The notes: generated by a model from the letters alone, not told the origin. Counted from the first letter of the stretch, positions 1-11,898 are shown. The stretch is 64,000 nt of DNA from Daedaleopsis sinensis (GCA_033807695.1 CM066304.1:2232001-2296000), one strand, 5' to 3'. Made by a program: numbers and translations.

Positions 1-2924
1 AATAGGGAAGTTGCCAGGAACAGACGCCAACAACGACTTGATCGTGTTCTCGTCGCAGTCCACATCGAGCAAACCACCGATGACCTGCGGCGTGCGAACG
101 GAGTTGACGCGGGTGACGTAAACCTCGATGAAGTTGGTGAGACCACGCTGGTAGAGGTAGAGCACGAGGTCGTGGACAAAGTCGAATCGGTCACAGACGA
201 TGATGAGCGGAAGTTGATCCGAGAGTTTCGCCTCCTTGAGGAAGTTCTTGACCTTCTCCGGGTTGTAGTGGTTGCTCTCTCTGCATATACGCTCGACTTC
301 GCGAATCTGACCTGTACGGGTGGCTGCCTGGATATACTTGAAGTGAACCTCTGCATCCGTGGACAAGTTGACAATCGAGCCGAGGTAGTAGTAGAGACCC
401 TCGTATGTCTTGAACGACTCAAACATTTCGATCAGCTTGACTGGGCCCAAGATATCGGAGTATTTGGTAGCAATCTGGACGACGATCTGGAGGTTCTGAC
501 GGATGTTAATCTTCAGCATCTCCTGCATGCAAGAGAATGATTGCTCGGTCGTGAGGCGACTAAAGTAGTCGACAAGCCACTAGATATGATGAATTAGGCA
601 ATGTCGCGACTGATTATCCGTGTACATACCTCTGCTGGGAAAGCAGTCGTATGTACGACTACCCGCTTGATGTCCGCGGGATCCTCGTAGAGCTCCAAAG
701 CCTGCGAGGATGTTCAATACAACACAATACTGGCATGGAGCATTAGACATACACGCTGTAACAATCCAGCCTTCTCGCACAGGTTGGCGATGCGCGGGTG
801 GTCGAAGTGGGTGAGGATCTGGTTAACGAGGATTGCGTCCGCAACTTGAGGAGCGTGCAATAGATTCATCTCTAGCAGACGGGTCTGAAGGTGTGCCTGT
901 TCGGGCTTGTTGTCCTTAAGAGCCTCCAGGAGGAACGACGTTGCAGGCTGAATCATGTTCTGTGACATGAAGATGTCGACAACCTGGACGGTTTTTGTGT
1001 CAGATGTATGTGATCTATGCGACGTCAACGAAGGTTGAGAACTCACCCGCTCAACGTCGACGAGAGGTCCGGCCTCGTCCTTGACCAACTGAGTCGCAAA
1101 CTCCGCGCCCTTCTCGGGGTTCACGCGCATGATGTGCTGCAAGAGTCCAACATAGTCGGGAGTGTAGCCAGTCTTCTTCGCGTACAAGACGATCTTCTCG
1201 GTCTGTCCAGTCTCGGCAAAGCATGCGATGACCTTGTTGGGGACGTTAGCACGAAGGTAGACAGAGAGCGCCAGTGTCATGTCGAAAGGCCGGACGGCAT
1301 CGCCAAGCTCTTCGCTGCAGGTTAGCTTGTTCTCCTTCAGCCACTTCTCCAGAAGTTGCTTGCGGCCCTGCTGCAAGACCGGGCGCGCTAGTTCGAGTGA
1401 CTCAAGCTGGTTGAGCTCGCCCTTCTCAAGCAGTATACCGAAATATTGCAGGATTGGAGAAAGACCGCCGGGTGGTGACGGGGCCTGCTTGAACGACTCG
1501 ATAATTTGCGCGGTGCGAAGAATGCCCTGTTTTTCTCGTCAACGCAGGATACGCGAGCTACGCCCTATAGGAACTCACCCTTGGAGAGTTGGCGGCAATC
1601 TTCGCAGCCTCGCCGTACTGCCCACTCTGGAAGAGCTGCTGGTATTGCTTGATGTAGAGGTCATCAGCACCAGGCAGATTCGCACGACTTGCTAACTTGA
1701 ATGCAAGCTCTGTGTTGTTGAGGGTCGTGAGGATGTATGGGATGACCGTCTGCTCGTCAACGCTGACACTCAGCACCTGGCCCTTCTTGTTGACACCAAT
1801 GATACCGTTCGTGCCCTCGTGTTCCGCGGTCACGAAGATCGCCTCTCCGGAGATTCGGTTCATGTAGATACACGCGCCAGACTCAAGGTCGTAAAGGTGG
1901 ATGAAGCCATACTTGGTAACCAGGTAGACGATGCCGTGCTTCTTTGAGACCTGCATGGCCACAGGAAAGTCGTTCGTCGCCTCAGGAGGGAAGTAGACGT
2001 CGACGGCTCTCTTCGTGAATACTGGGTCGGACGCTTGGTGGTCAATCTCAACAACGTGCAGCTACAAATGGTATGCTTGCATCACGACCCTCCTAACGTC
2101 AGAAATAAGCAAGGCGTACCTTTGCACCGGTCGCAGTCCGTACAGCGAACGTGAACAGCTTCGTGGGGTGCTGATGGCCGTCAAGCTTCAACTCGGCGAA
2201 GGCAGCAGCATGACCTTCGATCGGCTGGCTAACTCCGCGCTCGCGACTGTACAGTTGGATGTTGCCTTTCACCTTGAACGCGGACGGATTGGTAGTGTTC
2301 CCGGATATTCCGACCAGGACGAGCCACTTCTCATCGGGAGTAGTGCGGTAGTTGATGATCTGGGAACCGACGAGCGTAGGATGACGGTCGAAGATCTTCT
2401 GTGGGGGGGAGTTCGCGTCGGTGATCGACCAATGGTAGACGGCGGTCTCAGTGACAAGACCGAGGGTTGAGTCGTTGGTCCACTTCCAGAAAGTGATATC
2501 CTCGGCGTTGACATGCGACTTGACCTTCTGCTTCGTCTCAATATTGAAGACCTGCAGAGTACGACCCGCTGGAGGAGGAATGAACAAAGGTCGAGGGGGG
2601 CCGTAACGCGAGACGCACCTCTTAGAGCAAGGATCTTCTGGTGGGGATGCATAATGGCCGCGTCGGCGGTGATTGGCCTCCTAAGCACCTCGTTGGCATT
2701 GGCGAGGTCGATGATGACGACTTGGTTGGCATCGTTGACTTTTTCCCGTACACAGATGAAATGGTCCGACTCTAATGTGAGAGTCTACATTTCGGGACGC
2801 GTGAGCACTCGGAGAAGGGAAAGTATCGTGATTAACTGACCTGAAATGAGACGGACGCGGGCTGGATACCGACGGAAGAGAGCTGAAGGTGCTCGCAGAA
2901 TGCGATCGGCTTTGAGATGTCCAT
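1..2924 (-). CDS. CHC1: Clathrin heavy chain, N-terminal half (runs off window start)
   Basis: Forms the legs of the clathrin triskelion that coats vesicles at the plasma membrane, trans-Golgi and endosomes. Translated exons match the family in order: the start [20 protein letters not shown] (ATG at 2922-2924), the seven-blade beta-propeller with [10 protein letters not shown] and [20 protein letters not shown], the linker, and heavy-chain repeats with [42 protein letters not shown] and [19 protein letters not shown]. The exon at the window edge still reads as heavy-chain repeat ([20 protein letters not shown]), so roughly the C-terminal half of a protein of about 1,680 residues lies outside. 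Traced exons include 2841-2924 (28 codons) and 2619-2784; several more short introns follow. An open stretch continues upstream of 2924 in frame, but the ATG used fits the family start. No disruption seen. Confidence 0.96.
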
Positions 2925-3266
2925 GGCCGTAATTCGGAGCTCGTGGTGGTCGTGAAGGAAGGATTCGTCGGACCCGTCGCAGATCTGACCTGCAGCAGGG
3001 CGTTGGGTTGAGTAGTGGTAGGGTGAGGGAAGGGATTTAACGAGACGAGGGCGGGACGTGCGCGACAAGTTGACGTGTGTGCATTTCCCCTTTTGGTCAT
3101 TACCTGTGCCTTGCGCGCGCTCAACCAAACTCACACCCAATCAACTCCGCCATGCCTCAGTCTGCGTCGACTCAGTCTGTCCTAGTACAAGACGTGCGGT
3201 ATCTCATGGTCCCAATTCTACTCTACAAATCGTTCGCTATGACCATAGATAAATCCAACGCGCTCT

Positions 3267-4395
3267 CTACTCCTCAGCAAGTGCTAGTGCCTGCTCAATA
3301 TCATCCTCTTCAAGCAACGACGCGGCAGGCAGTGCATTCCCGTATACAAGTCGTTGGACCACGATAGCTGCGCCGCACATGAGCATCGAAACACATGTCA
3401 GGAATGTTAGGAATGGCTGTGCGTACCGCAGTCAATGGACAGTTGGAATATTGCGCAGACCTGGAACTGGAGGGGCGACTCCTGCAGGAAGAAGTAGACC
3501 GTTCTGCGCCAGTCGATGCATCAGAGTATGCTCCGGCGCAGCTGAATGAAAGATACGCACTTGAAGGAGTCACCCCCGAGCCAGCCAATGAGTGTCGACA
3601 TTCGGAAACCGTAGAGTGATCGCTGCTTGTAGTTGCTGCGAGCATATATCAGTCAGCCGAACGACATACCAACCAGGAAACATTCACCTAATCAACTGCG
3701 GAATAGGCAGTGTGCTCTCCAAGCCTAAGGCGAAGAAGCCGAGGATCGAAACGAAGAGCTCCGAGCGTCCCAGGATGAGAAAAAGAATGCCTTGACAAAG
3801 TCTGCGCGGTTGGTGCAGCGAATGATTGGAATGTGGTGCGGTTTGGAGTCGAAGTAGGCACGTACATGAACGCAGCAAGAAACTCCAAGTATTGTGTGTA
3901 ATTTGACCATTGCCAAAACGCGAATGGCCTTGAGGACACACCGATAGTTTCCGGGCTCAGTCGAGGACGGTACCGTGTGCAGATGTAGAGCAAGGCCAAC
4001 TGGTACAGACAGGGTTTGCATCAGCCGACAGTCTCAGACATGGATACAGCGACGCACTTGGGCTAGAATCATTAGCAGAGACTGCACAAGTAGCGCAAGT
4101 TCAAAGCGGTTCCCGAGCCAGAAGAAGCAACGAGTAATATTTGCCAGCAGGCTGGGCGCAACTCCACATCAGTAGGCGAGCTCCCGGTGCTTTCCATTGG
4201 TTTGTCCTCACAGAATCGCGCAGACATCACGAGAGAATCCTGTTGAGTCTCTATGAATCGTCATTGCGATATCCAACTCAGAAAGAGGGAAATGTCGCAC
4301 TGTTTCTTGACGATGGAATAAGCTTGGTCGACATAGACCAGTGGCGGACCGACAGCCATGCCTATGGAGGCTAGGATAGATAACCAAGAGGCCAT
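3267..4395 (-). CDS. PQ-loop repeat membrane protein (SLC66A2/PQLC1, yeast Any1 type)
   Basis: Multi-pass membrane protein of the PQ-loop family. The animal SLC66A2/PQLC1 and yeast Any1 relatives act at Golgi/endosome membranes and are linked to phospholipid flippase balance; that role is family knowledge. Translated exons in order give MASWLSILASIGMAVGPPLV with YVDQAYSIVKK (first PQ-loop helix pair), DSTGFSRDVCAIL, ANITRCFFWLGNRFELALLV, a Tyr/Arg-rich loop ending in WSNYTQYLEFLAAFM, GILFLILGRSELFVSILGFF, RMSTLIGWLGGDSFK, FFLQESPLQFQVCAIFQLSI, and a short acidic tail ending at TAG 3267-3269. The start is the ATG at 4393-4395; the frame is open a little further upstream but without another ATG. 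At least seven introns of 50-60 bp. Lies tail-to-head with the clathrin gene on the same strand. Confidence 0.82.
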
Positions 4396-4858
4396 GACGA
4401 CGACTGTGTCCTGTAGTGTTAAATTTCCCGCTTTGAGGTAACCGTGAAGCAATTCCTAGCAATTCAACTTGAAAGTCGGAGGCGCAATGGGTGTAGAGAT
4501 GCAACTGGCAGTGCAACTGCAAGCGGGGTTGACTCAGTGACGCAGCAGGACGCAGACTGAGCGCTGTAGAATACCGGCCCGGAAGCTCCGGCTGTGTTCA
4601 ACGCAGGTCAACGCGGGGCTTCTGAGATTTGAGGGCTCGAGCTCCTCTCTTCTCCAACTCTCCATTAGGCTACAATCTGTCGAATGAGCACAGAGCTTCG
4701 CCGCTATATCATATTCTTTCTGCAGTCGCATTTCGTTTAAGGAGCTTTCAACAAAAACCTTAAATTACTACACGTTGTACCTCAAAATATACAGACTATC
4801 ACTGTCGAGCACGTTTCGCAAGTCCTCTTCCAAGTGACTAGTCTCGTCCGACAACCCA
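4396..4858. other. Intergenic spacer, no gene seen
   Basis: Holds the upstream region of the PQ-loop gene and the 3' end of the DUF6533 gene, both on the minus strand. I see no conserved coding segment, repeat or RNA gene here. Confidence 0.5.
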
Positions 4859-6732
4859 TCACACCACCCGTTCGAGCGGCTCGTCACGGAGAACCTCTTG
4901 GATCTCCAGCTCGGGGCCGGCGGTGACCAAGATGTCCAGAGAAATCGCGGGGCCAGCTGGTTCACCCGAGTCATGGCTCGACGTCTGACGAACTTCATCC
5001 AGAGTGTCGTCATCGTACTCGTCTACGGCAGCGGCTCCCGGGGGAATGGTAGACCCAAGCGAACTGAGGGCCCGGTCCAAGAAACTGAGCGAGCTTTGTG
5101 AGCTCGTCGACATTTGCAACTCCGAGTCTCCTGAGCCGATCACAACGTCGTGTTTGTTTGCTCCTTGGAGGTCGAGGATGAAACGATAGATGAGAATGCC
5201 AGTGAGGCTACGAATCCGAGGAGTGATGCTGAGCGAGAGAATATCGACACACTGGTATATTTACTTACGGTTCGGTGAATGCAGTGAGCTCACTTGCAGT
5301 TGGACCGTCACCGTCGGTGAATATCTGTTCGCAGTGTCAGACTACATTGGAGTGATTGCAAGAAGGCAAGCACACACCGAGGTCGTCGTGAATATGAGAT
5401 GTAACAAGTTCAGGACGAAGAGTATTCTATCATGATGATAGAGCATCATAGAGCAAAAACCCGTTAAATATAAGACTTGAATCGGAACTAGGACGGGCAA
5501 TGAGCACGAGATGACGCGACGCACACAAAATAGATAGTTCCTGATAGGATCATCAGTACAATACGCACAAAGGAAATAGAATCCATACCATCACACATTA
5601 ATACGTTCGAGAAGCCGTTGTAGCCGCGCTTGATAAACAAGATGTCCTTGAATCTTCCATCCAGGTTACGCCAGGTTATCACCACCAGAAGAATGTCTGC
5701 GATCATGAGAGGTATTCTTGCGCAGAGAGTCACTACCAAAGATATTAATTATACCTCTTATGTTGCTCTAGGAAGTCAGAGATGAGAACTTACCTCTAAC
5801 CGACAGGAGCCACTTGAATCAATCGACACTAACCACAAGACTCGGCTAGCACTTACATGGTCACTATGAACTCTTGCTCATCGTCATCAACATCACAGCC
5901 AAAGACTGGATCGACTGCTGGTTCCTCATTGAGAACCCAATTGACCTTCAGATCCACCATCTAGTCAGATCTATGATATCCTGCGATGTGGGCCAAAATT
6001 AAACGTACCCAGTTCACGCCAAATGGGGCAAGTGAGAGGAGAATGATGAGTCCGGAAAGCACTCGACCCCTGCACAATGCATACGCTCTTGCTCCGGAGA
6101 ATACTGCCAGCAGAAGCCTAGGAGTCAGTGATTGTGAAACACGGGATGTACTGGTTTCTGCATATTCACTGGCAAATGGAAAGTAAAGGGAGATTTGGCA
6201 GATAACGTTCGTCCACTGAACGATTTTGCACCTGCTGGCATGAGTGAGTCAGGCATCTGTCGATCGTGGGAGAGCACGATAGATGGTTTACCCCTAAATC
6301 CCGCACATGTCGTCAGTTGTTGTTCAGATACGAGATGGTGGTGATGAGAGGGTACTTCGTTTGAGCGCATTGCATATGCCAGAAAGAAGGAATATATTTG
6401 CAGCAAGAAGCCATACCTGATTGAGAGGCATAGCACTGATGCAATCGAGACTTTACGCCGCCAAAAGTATTTGACCTCTAGGTCGAATGTGATAGCACAG
6501 TCGTACGCGAAGAATACTAGAAGGAGATTTACAGGGAAATGTGTGAGTTGGTGACATATGGCCGCAGACGTGCTCACACATACCGGAAGCGGCGATATTG
6601 ACATAGATATCGCTGTAGACGGACGGAGGGCAGAATCAGCAGGACTCGCGTGGTTAAGCTTTATACTAGCTGGAGGACTTACATGCTCGAGTAAAAGGCC
6701 ACGATCTCGGCGGTCTCGTCGTCTGAAGACAT
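4859..6732 (-). CDS. DUF6533 seven-helix-type membrane protein
   Basis: Uncharacterised membrane protein family heavily expanded in Agaricomycetes; function unknown. The start MSSDDETAEIVAFYSSM is at 6732, followed by a short exon DIYVNIAAS. The hallmark exon VFFAYDCAITFDLEVKYFWR with RKVSIASVLCLSIRYG follows, which is the DUF6533 signature (Y-D-x-x-x-T-F-D-x-E-V-x-x-x-W). Later exons encode helices and loops (LCARIPLMIADILLVVITWR, ILFVLNLLHLIFTTTS), then a hydrophilic tail with a run of Asp/Glu and Ser, ending at TGA (complement 4859-4861). It has many introns, and I could not place every exon border between 5.0 and 6.1 kb, so the exact model is uncertain although the family is clear. The tail (about 95 residues) is probably cytosolic. 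Confidence 0.78.
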
Positions 6733-7574
6733 GGCGATATACAAGTGACTACCTGAGCCACTGGCCCGGGGCGGGGTCATACTTATACATATCCAGCGGC
6801 CACGATGGTCTACCATCTATCCATGCATGTTGCGATATGGTTGTGTCGAAAATCGCGAGCAGCGGCGTCGACGTTGAACGTTGAACATGTTATTGAGCTG
6901 TGTTTCTTGGAGATAGTGTGCAGACCAGGTTGTGGCCCAACTGCCAACCACGTAAGACAAATGGAAGTAGCATACCACGCGTGGCGGCTGAGGTCGGGTG
7001 ACTTTGACGACCTCTGAGTCGCAGCCGCAGCAAAGAACAACTTGAGCAGTAGGTGAGTACTGATTTCGTACTCAGCAATAGAATTGTGTGGAGGCCAGGG
7101 AGTAGATAAGTGAGTATCGTGATTTGTGGAGATTCTGTGAAATCGGCACCCGCCAAAACGAGAGACAACGACAACATCATCACTTGGAAGACCTGCGATA
7201 ATGCGTGACACCAACGCACCTCTTTCATAGTAGCTACCTCGGTATGTACTAATGCAGTCGCTCCGTTGACGTAGTCTATGGCATGCTGTGAGGGGAATAC
7301 GTTGCACTGTGACCATCATGAACTGATCTCAGCCTAGGGTCAGTACATCGCGCCACCTGGTACCGAAGACTGACCGTAGTGCAACACACCTTTCAATGCA
7401 TACACGCGCGTCGACCTCAGGTCTGTCGTGTTAGCCTACATCGTGGGGGCTCCCACAGATCACGCCGTTCCGTAAAATGTCTTGGATATGGTTTACAATT
7501 GTATGAGATACAAGGTTTGGCGCAAGGCTTCAGTCATCGAGCAAAGTTCCGACAGTTGACGACCACCGCCGAGG
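6733..7574. other. Intergenic spacer with no convincing gene
   Basis: Lies between the DUF6533 start and the DDI1 stop. The minus strand carries overlapping open stretches of up to about 170 codons (6810-7319), but they show no recognisable motif and no consistent splice pattern, so I treat this as non-coding or as undetected regulatory sequence. Confidence 0.4.
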
Positions 7575-9173
7575 TCATTGGAAGAGTAGCGATGCCGCGA
7601 CGTCTATGTTCCCCCCAGCCGCTTCCAGCGAGTTTATGGCCGCTTCTCTCGTCGCACCCAAGCCCATCAGCATCGAGATATGGTCTTCCGGATACCTGCT
7701 TTGCGCCGCGGGCGCCGCCTGAGCTGTGGACGGACCCCGGCTAGCTCCTACAGGTGCAGGAGCCGCCCCAAGCGTCTGCCCCGCCCCCGGAAAGTGACCT
7801 GGAGGTTCCGCCGCAGGTGCTCCCGAGGCCGAGCCCGACCCGGACGCGGATGCTTCCGCCTCCGCGAGTTCAGGATTCCGCGCCTTTTCTGGGAGCTCGT
7901 GTTCCGAGAGGAACTTGACCTCTCGTCCCTGGATGCGAAGGACGTTCTTCTCGAGATCGATGCATGCTTGGTGCGCTTTGAGCATATCGAGGCCAAAAAG
8001 GAAATCGACCGCCCGTCCCTCCATGATCGTGAACGAACAAGGAAGGTGTAGGTCCGCGACCTTTAGCTGTGCGCTGTGAACTCGTCCTAGGATTTTAGCC
8101 GTCCCGACACCTTGTGCGATACCGGCAAATCGACGGTCGACAAGGCGCATGATACTGCAGCCGCGAAGAGACAACAGTTATTCGGGAGTGACGGCTTACG
8201 GCAGAGCACGACTTACCCACACGCCTCTGCAGCTTCCGGACTCACTAACCGCGAGAACGAGGGAACTGTGAGCACGACGAGTACTTCCGCAGCTGACAAC
8301 TTGAGTACGTACGAATGGTACTTTGCGCGCCACTGTCCACGAACGCCTTCATCGGATATCCGTTTACCTCCACGGGTATACTGTCGTCCTCAGTCCCCAC
8401 CGTTTTACAAGAGATGACGAAGGACTCTGAGCACTCACTAGAGCATCGTTACTCGTCCGAACACTTCGGGCGAATATTCCAGCGCGTGCTCCATGTTCTC
8501 TAATACCGCTTGCTGCTGGATTGCTTCCTCGATTCTGCGTTGAGCCTCAATGCTGAACGGATCCGCTTCGAGGAGCGCGCGCTCGCGCTCAGCTTCTAGC
8601 TGCCGTTGGTGTGTGGTGCGAAGAATCTCGGAGAACCGTGTCGGGTCATTTTGTGCCGCGTCTGCTAGCTCGGGGTTTGCCTGTGGGGACAATAATTTGA
8701 GCAGGGTCGTACTGGTAGATGCATGAAGGAGAGGGAGAGGGGACTCACTCGTCGGAGCTGGTCCATGAGGGCGGGGTCGCCCAGTACTTGCAGACGCATC
8801 ATCTCCGAGTCTTGCTCCATCGCCCTGTAGGACCCGTCTCGGTTCGTGCTAGATCCATGTGGAAAGGAACGCGACGCACCTTCCGGTCCCGGCGATATGC
8901 ACCTTCTTGCGGAGGACGAGCATGGCATGGTCGCCGATCCCACAATCGCGCATGGTCGCTTTTGGGTTGTTGAGGTCGCGTCCTTCATGCGAGATACTTT
9001 GGTCGGACACGGGGATGCCAGACTGTTTGCATGAGCCACCGCGCAGGCAATACGGAGATGGAAGGGTTGGTTACCTCTGCCTCGAGGAGGACCATGACAT
9101 TCTCGAGCTCCATGTTGGGATCGATCTCAATAACGAACGATTGTCCAAGCTCGGTGATGAATGTAAGCTCCAT
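7575..9173 (-). CDS. DDI1: DDI1-type ubiquitin shuttle with retropepsin domain (UBL-RVP-UBA)
   Basis: Cytosolic shuttle and aspartic protease that brings ubiquitinated clients to the proteasome and cleaves some of them. The ATG at 9171-9173 opens a ubiquitin-like domain ([20 protein letters not shown] ... MVLLEAE, continuing [16 protein letters not shown]). A helical linker follows ([20 protein letters not shown] and a Glu/Arg-rich helix), then the retropepsin domain with the active-site motif [10 protein letters not shown] and later [21 protein letters not shown] Gly/Ser/Ala/Pro-rich linker leads to a C-terminal UBA domain ([20 protein letters not shown] then [13 protein letters not shown]). 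Stop TGA is at complement 7575-7577. Introns split the UBL and the protease, one directly after the AQST motif. All domains of the family are present, so this is a host gene and not a retroelement protease. Confidence 0.95.
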
Positions 9174-9839
9174 ACTTGAAATGAGCTGCAGTCAGACGGG
9201 GGTGTGATGAGGGCGGGTGGCGTCCCTTGCGCGGACACGAGATTGAGAGCGCAGGATCTCCGAGACAGTGGCAGAGATGTGCGAGGTGATCGGGCTAGAA
9301 AGAGATGTTGAGGGTAAGCGAAGGGAGTCGAGTGGCGGATGGAAGCAGTCGGATGACGATCCTGAGACTCGGACCGTGCGCTTACTTTTATAGCAGGTGC
9401 TCAGGTTGACGCGTCCTCCATGGACGCCATGCTGATCATATCCACTACTTACGTGGCCCAACTCGACTGTGCTTAATCCGCCTTTACGTGTGCTGAGACA
9501 TGCATCCCAGAACATACGAGAACATGTACGAACTGCACCATCTATGTCCGGCCCGGGAGCGCCCATATCAACTAGTCGTACTATACTACGAGAGACATGC
9601 TCAGACCAATAATCTACAGTACCGTCCGTCCGCGGCCATCCGGACTCACACATACGCGGCATAGCGCGCCACTCGGTCAACGCGTGGCCTCAGGCTGACC
9701 AGTACATCCACAGATTCTCGCAGAGTACGAGAGCTGTACAGCTGACCACTATAGTAGTGTACCAATACATCTGAGCGCAACTTGAGCTTGAGGCCAAGCT
9801 CGAGGGAGGGATCGTTATGCCGATTCCGGACAACCAGTC
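9174..9839. other. Intergenic spacer, no gene seen
   Basis: Contains the promoter side of DDI1 and the 3' flank of the APH-like gene. An open minus-strand stretch at 9192-9680 has no recognisable motif. Nothing supported. Confidence 0.5.
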
Positions 9840-10853
9840 TCAAAGCTCAAAGGTCCATGCACAATCATCGCTATACCCCTGGGCAATCCGCTCAACATCG
9901 ACAACCGCATCCCATGCCGCTAACGCCCTTTTGTACCCTTCCTCACCTCCACCGTCGGCTTCGACTCCCTCTCGGGCTCTCCCCTCACCAGATGATTCCC
10001 CGCCGTGCCGGACTCCACATTCGCGACGCAGGACCTCCCTGAGCACGTCAAGGAGCTCCCTCCTCCAATCGGAGAGGTGGCCGCCCGAGAGCCGTGCTGC
10101 GACGTACTCAAAGTACGCAGGCATGACGTTCGCCATCTCCCAGTCAACCACGCCCGTCACCTCCAGTGTATCGGGGTCAACGAGCACATTCCGGTCCGAC
10201 AGGTCGCCGTGCGTGAGCACGGGGCGGTCCCAGCCGTCTACGCCGCCCGTCTCGCGTTGTGTCCTCTCGAGGGCACGCGTGCAGTCGGGGTCCAGGCCGC
10301 GATCAGAGGAGGCGTGCAGGGCGCGTATGCGCGAGTCGTCCCACTCGGTGCGGGAGGCGCAATACGCGTGTGCCTCTGACCCGAATTCGGAGGCGAGGAC
10401 GTATGGCTGACCGATAGGTCGGCCGTAGTAGTCGAATCGTGAGGCGCGCATGCGCACGAGGAGGTCGCAGAGCCCTGCTTTGACTGTATTCCGCTGGTCG
10501 GGAGAGAGCTCGGGCCAGAGCGCCGACAGCGGTGTTCCCGGCAGGCGGGTGAGGATGAGGCCTTGTTGTGCACGGGCAGGAGTCGATGCATCGGATGCCG
10601 TCTCCGAGAGCGTCACGACACTGACGACGCGGGGGACGTGAGAGCCGAGGATGGAATGGGCAAGAGTGGTCATCGAATCCTCGCCATCGTCAACACCGAG
10701 TTTGAGGATTGTGGTAGGAGAATGGGAGAAGAATCGACGTCCAATGGCTGGGATGGTCGGCCCTGACAGGGGGGAGAGCGGCGGTAAAGAGGACCAGGCC
10801 ACTCGAGGGATATCTTCTGTTGGGCCGGGCGAGGGATCACGTCGAGATGCCAT
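9840..10853 (-). CDS. Aminoglycoside-phosphotransferase-fold (APH) kinase-like protein
   Basis: A single-exon gene of 337 codons from the ATG at 10851-10853 to TGA 9840-9842. The APH/choline-kinase fold is shown by the catalytic loop VLTHGDLSDRNVLVD (HGD followed by Asn at the right spacing) and the metal-binding motif VTGVVDWEMANVMPAYFEYV, the DFG equivalent of this family. The N-terminal lobe contains TILKLG, and the C-terminal helices contain WRRELLDVLREVLRRE. Fungi, especially Agaricomycetes, carry many such proteins; substrates are mostly unknown and an antibiotic-resistance role should not be assumed. A glutamate/glycine-rich insert precedes the last helix. Divergent from the NlpC/P60-like gene, with a 41-bp tandem repeat in the shared spacer. 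Family assignment is firm; substrate is not known. Confidence 0.9.
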   Translation of the reverse strand: MASRRDPSPGPTEDIPRVAWSSLPPLSPLSGPTIPAIGRRFFSHSPTTILKLGVDDGEDSMTTLAHSILGSHVPRVVSVVTLSETASDASTPARAQQGLILTRLPGTPLSALWPELSPDQRNTVKAGLCDLLVRMRASRFDYYGRPIGQPYVLASEFGSEAHAYCASRTEWDDSRIRALHASSDRGLDPDCTRALERTQRETGGVDGWDRPVLTHGDLSDRNVLVDPDTLEVTGVVDWEMANVMPAYFEYVAARLSGGHLSDWRRELLDVLREVLRRECGVRHGGESSGEGRAREGVEADGGGEEGYKRALAAWDAVVDVERIAQGYSDDCAWTFEL

Positions 10854-10969
10854 GTAGAGCGTAATGCGCCAACGGGCAAGAAACGAGCGGGCAGAGAGTG
10901 AAAATATATGGGGCGATGCATGATAGACTGAAAGCAAGATGGCCAGGTGGAGATATATCCGATGCTCGG

Positions 10970-11133
10970 TCCTGGCCCAATGTTCAATCCCCTCGGGCGC
11001 ATCGACCGGGTCCTGGCCCAATATTCAATCCCCTCGGGCGCATCGACCGGGTCCTGGCCCGATATTCAATCCCCTCGGGCGCATCGACCGGGTCCTGGCC
11101 CAATATTCAATCCCCTCGGGCGCATCGACCGGG
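10970..11133. repeat. 41-bp tandem repeat, four copies
   Basis: Four head-to-tail copies of a 41-bp unit beginning TCCTGGCCCAATATTCAATC and ending in CATCGACCGGG. The copies differ only by single substitutions at two positions (ATG for ATA in copy 1, CCG for CCA in copy 3). The block sits between the divergent APH-like gene (start 10853) and the NlpC/P60-like gene (start 11367), so inside their shared upstream region. The unit length is not a multiple of three and crosses no coding exon. Confidence 0.93.
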
Positions 11134-11366
11134 CTAGATCATCATGAATGCTCTCCAGTGAGTTCCACCCACAAACCTACTACGCATGATTTGACATTGT
11201 ACCGGTGTTTGCGAATTGCTTCACAGCCTACCGGTGAACCTATACCGACAGGGAAGGTACCTGAGGCACCTGCTGGCATCTCATGTCTGGCGATTGCTGT
11301 TATATTCAGCCATCGAGTGCATGCACCTGCACTTACCCCACCTTCTCAACCACCACAACCAATTCC

Positions 11367-11898
11367 ATGTCTCGCACACTCACACTCGTGTTGTTCACCC
11401 AATCCCGGCTGTTCCCTCAGGACACTGCACACTGGGCACTGTGAGCGAGGCAACTCATGTCGATCGAGTGCACCTGTGCTGAACCGCATTAGATATCTGT
11501 GGGACGCCGGCAACAACTCGGGGACACTGTTCCATGCAAGCAAGGACTCCCTCGCGTCGGGCCAAACGGTACGCACCCTTCGTCATTCCTGCTTCCACGA
11601 CGCAGACAGTTACCAACGCTTTCCTCTCCTTCAGGTTTACGCACATGTTCCGAATCTCACGCCGACTGCTTCGCGGTCGCTGCGGGCTTCTGTCGAGGTC
11701 GCCTCCCAGCTCGCACTCACCGACGCTATGCTGGACATCCAGTGTCGCGCGGCAGCCCAGAATCGCCCTTTCGACCTCGTAGTGAACAACTGCCAGCGAT
11801 TCTGCAGCGAGATCCTCCAGCGTCTCGTCAACAACGGCACGATCACCCAAGACCAGTTCGATGCCTTGGCGCAGAAGGGGTTCCAGCCGCTTGTATAG
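11367..11898 (+). CDS. Small NlpC/P60-like protein (permuted Cys-His fold)
   Basis: Three exons: 11367-11440, 11493-11568 and 11635-11898, giving 137 residues. Splicing is supported because exons 1 and 2 join in frame across GTGAGC..TTAG to produce TAHWALYLWDAGNNSGTLFH, and exon 2 joins exon 3 across GTACGC..TCAG. The HWAL motif near residue 22, followed by a G-T-x-x-H strand and a late NNCQRFC motif, is the His-first, Cys-last order seen in permuted NlpC/P60-like and LRAT-like fungal proteins. It may therefore be a small thiol hydrolase or acyltransferase-fold protein. No signal peptide or membrane helix. Upstream ATGs exist, but this one starts the conserved strand directly. Catalytic activity is inferred from motif order only. 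Confidence 0.72.

Noticed and set aside
172..540. Plus-strand open frame of about 120 codons
   Set aside because: Lies antisense to a clathrin heavy-chain exon with clear family similarity, and starts at a non-ATG codon.
6810..7319. Minus-strand open frame of 169 codons
   Set aside because: No motif, overlaps other open frames equally well, no splice support.
7575..9173. Retropepsin motif as sign of a retrotransposon
   Set aside because: It is flanked by a ubiquitin-like domain and a UBA domain, so it is DDI1.
9840..10853. Antibiotic-resistance gene
   Set aside because: The APH fold is shared by many fungal kinases of unknown substrate; nothing in the sequence points to a drug substrate.
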